From Archegozetes longisetosus (lineage: Eukaryota; Arthropoda; Arachnida; Sarcoptiformes; Trhypochthoniidae): DNA of 64,000 bases. Made by a program: the position numbers and the translations under genes. The stretch spans positions 2,678,001 to 2,742,000 of the forward strand of contig JAEMBT020000005.1 in NCBI GenBank assembly GCA_018873245.2, given 5' to 3'. The notes beneath the pieces were generated by a model. The model saw only the letters and a list, made by a program, of their open reading frames with translations. It searched no databases and was not told where the DNA came from. Each line of letters opens with the position of its first letter. The first letter of the stretch is position 1. Below are positions 62,713 through 64,000 of this stretch, in pieces.

Positions 62713-64000
62713 TATCTCTTGACAGCTAATTAAAACATTAAAATACTAATTAAGATATCGAAGTACTAATCATGTGCTTACAAAACTATTTAGTTTGAGA
62801 AAAACATTTTCGCAACATTATCACAATTATTGAATTGAAGATATTAAATTGATATTGAACAGTGTTCAAGTGATCATGCTTGTGACCAGAATTACATTAA
62901 AGTGGCGTTAGACGATAGAAGGGTTGTGTTTGTAGTAATTTTGATCTAAGATCCATGTACACGTAGTCCTACGAGTGAAATTTGTGTAGAATTTAAATTG
63001 AATTTTTCCAATTTTTCAACCTAAAAGCTCAATAATGTGGGTACAAACATCCGAACAATTTGTCATTCATATTGATTAATATTATTTTGTTGGTTCACTT
63101 CCTAGAATCACATTGAACTTGTTTGAGTTGGCTGATCAATAAGAATTTTGGAATCAATATGATTCTATACACAAGGTTAGCATAATTCTGATTAAATTTT
63201 TAGAGAATTGAAGCTATTTGTATAATTTTATGGAGAGGTCTGTGAAAAGTTTTATCAAACATTTCAAATTTATGTCTTCTAAATTCTAAACTTGTAGCTA
63301 TTTATAGCTGCAATATTAATGCAAGGCCATTAAAAAGTAAGATTTTTTATACCTCTTTTGTAAGCTAGCAATAGTTGAACGCAGTGTTGTTTTTGAGCTT
63401 ACGATTTCACAAAACCTTCTTTGATTTCAAGTTCACTTAGCAGATATTCCCGAAAATGTTAGAATAAATCATATCTGGCAAACCAAGGAAAGAAAGAAGT
63501 TTGAACTTAGAGATTTTCAATGCATAAGTATGCATGACAAGTTAGCGTTTATTCACAAGTTAGTATTCAGTTGTTTGAAAATGCTTATGGTTATCGCCAA
63601 TCTTTACATTCTATAGTCAAAAACAAATAAAGTCATTGAATTCAATAAATCAATGTAAGCTTTTTACAAAATTATTTTGGCATAACATTGAGAAATAACA
63701 GCCTAAGATATGTTAATCTTTTGATTAATGAAGTTATTCTATTGATATAGTTAAGCGTTTTCGAGCAGCTTATTGACGTCTTGTTTCATGGAATAAGTTA
63801 ATAAATCACTGCATATAAAGTATTAATAATAAACAATACTGCATATCAATACGATTGAATTAATAAACAACCAAAATATTAATATATTCATATTAGTAGT
63901 AATGCCAGAAATGGTTTTTTCAAAATTTGCACAAATCACTTAAAGGCTGAGTAGGAGATGAATTTGAAAGAAAACTAAGTTTTAGAATAGTTTATTTAGA

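Larger units (their letters stand above)
60256..64000. other. Intergenic region to the window end
   Basis: 3.7 kb of AT-rich sequence. Apart from the VEGF-like gene's poly(A) signal and the MITE at 62539-62712 I see nothing in it. Confidence 0.6.

Noticed and set aside
1-64000. Retroviral, LTR, Polinton or LINE remains
   Set aside because: I saw no reverse transcriptase, integrase, capsid or polymerase motif in any long frame and no long direct repeats.

Overview
The window comes from an AT-rich (roughly 70% A+T by eye) animal genome with spliced genes, GT-AG introns that are mostly 60-300 nt, and a few very long introns. Gene content (a two-zinc-finger VPS54, a CalpA/CalpB-like calpain, a PDGF/VEGF-related factor) and a short interstitial block of CCTAA/TTAGG repeats point to an arthropod, possibly a mite or another small-genome chelicerate. 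The lineage is an inference; the sequence has no species label. I found no CRISPR, operon, rRNA, tRNA or recognisable transposase gene.

Layout from left to right. (1) 1-413 (+): C-terminal end of a BRD7/BRD9-type SWI/SNF subunit. (2) 1184-4330 (+): complete three-exon VPS54 of the GARP tethering complex. (3) 4331-8099: non-coding, with one possible short TIR element and small tandem repeats. (4) 8100-42934 (+): a 14-exon ninein/ninein-like gene of 897 codons. Its second intron is 24.4 kb (9668-34100) and carries, on the opposite strand, a complete six-exon XK-related (phospholipid scramblase family) gene at 17657-10280. (5) 43212-43733 (-): an intronless UPF0488 (C8orf33-like) gene, convergent with ninein. 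(6) 43868-44137: a 270-bp element with imperfect terminal inverted repeats around a telomere-like repeat block. (7) 44760-57507 (-): a 20-exon classical calpain of 862 codons with an intact Cys-His-Asn triad, a first intron of 7.4 kb and a likely N-myristoylated start. (8) 59749-60255 (+): a single-exon secreted PDGF/VEGF-like factor, divergent from the calpain gene. (9) 60256-64000: non-coding except for a 174-bp pogo/Tigger-like MITE at 62539-62712.

The genes do not form one pathway. VPS54 (retrograde traffic to the trans-Golgi), ninein (microtubule minus-end anchoring), the XK-related protein (membrane lipid scrambling), calpain (Ca2+-dependent proteolysis) and the VEGF-like ligand (cell signalling) are ordinary host genes. 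I built the exon models by hand from splice sites, reading phase and remembered family sequences. In each model the phases of adjoining exons agree and no internal stop remains. The main points of interest are the nested scramblase gene, the acylation-type calpain N-terminus, the missing inter-chain cysteine in the VEGF-like factor, the zinc-finger head on VPS54, the telomere-repeat TIR element, and a large number of short tandem arrays in introns.
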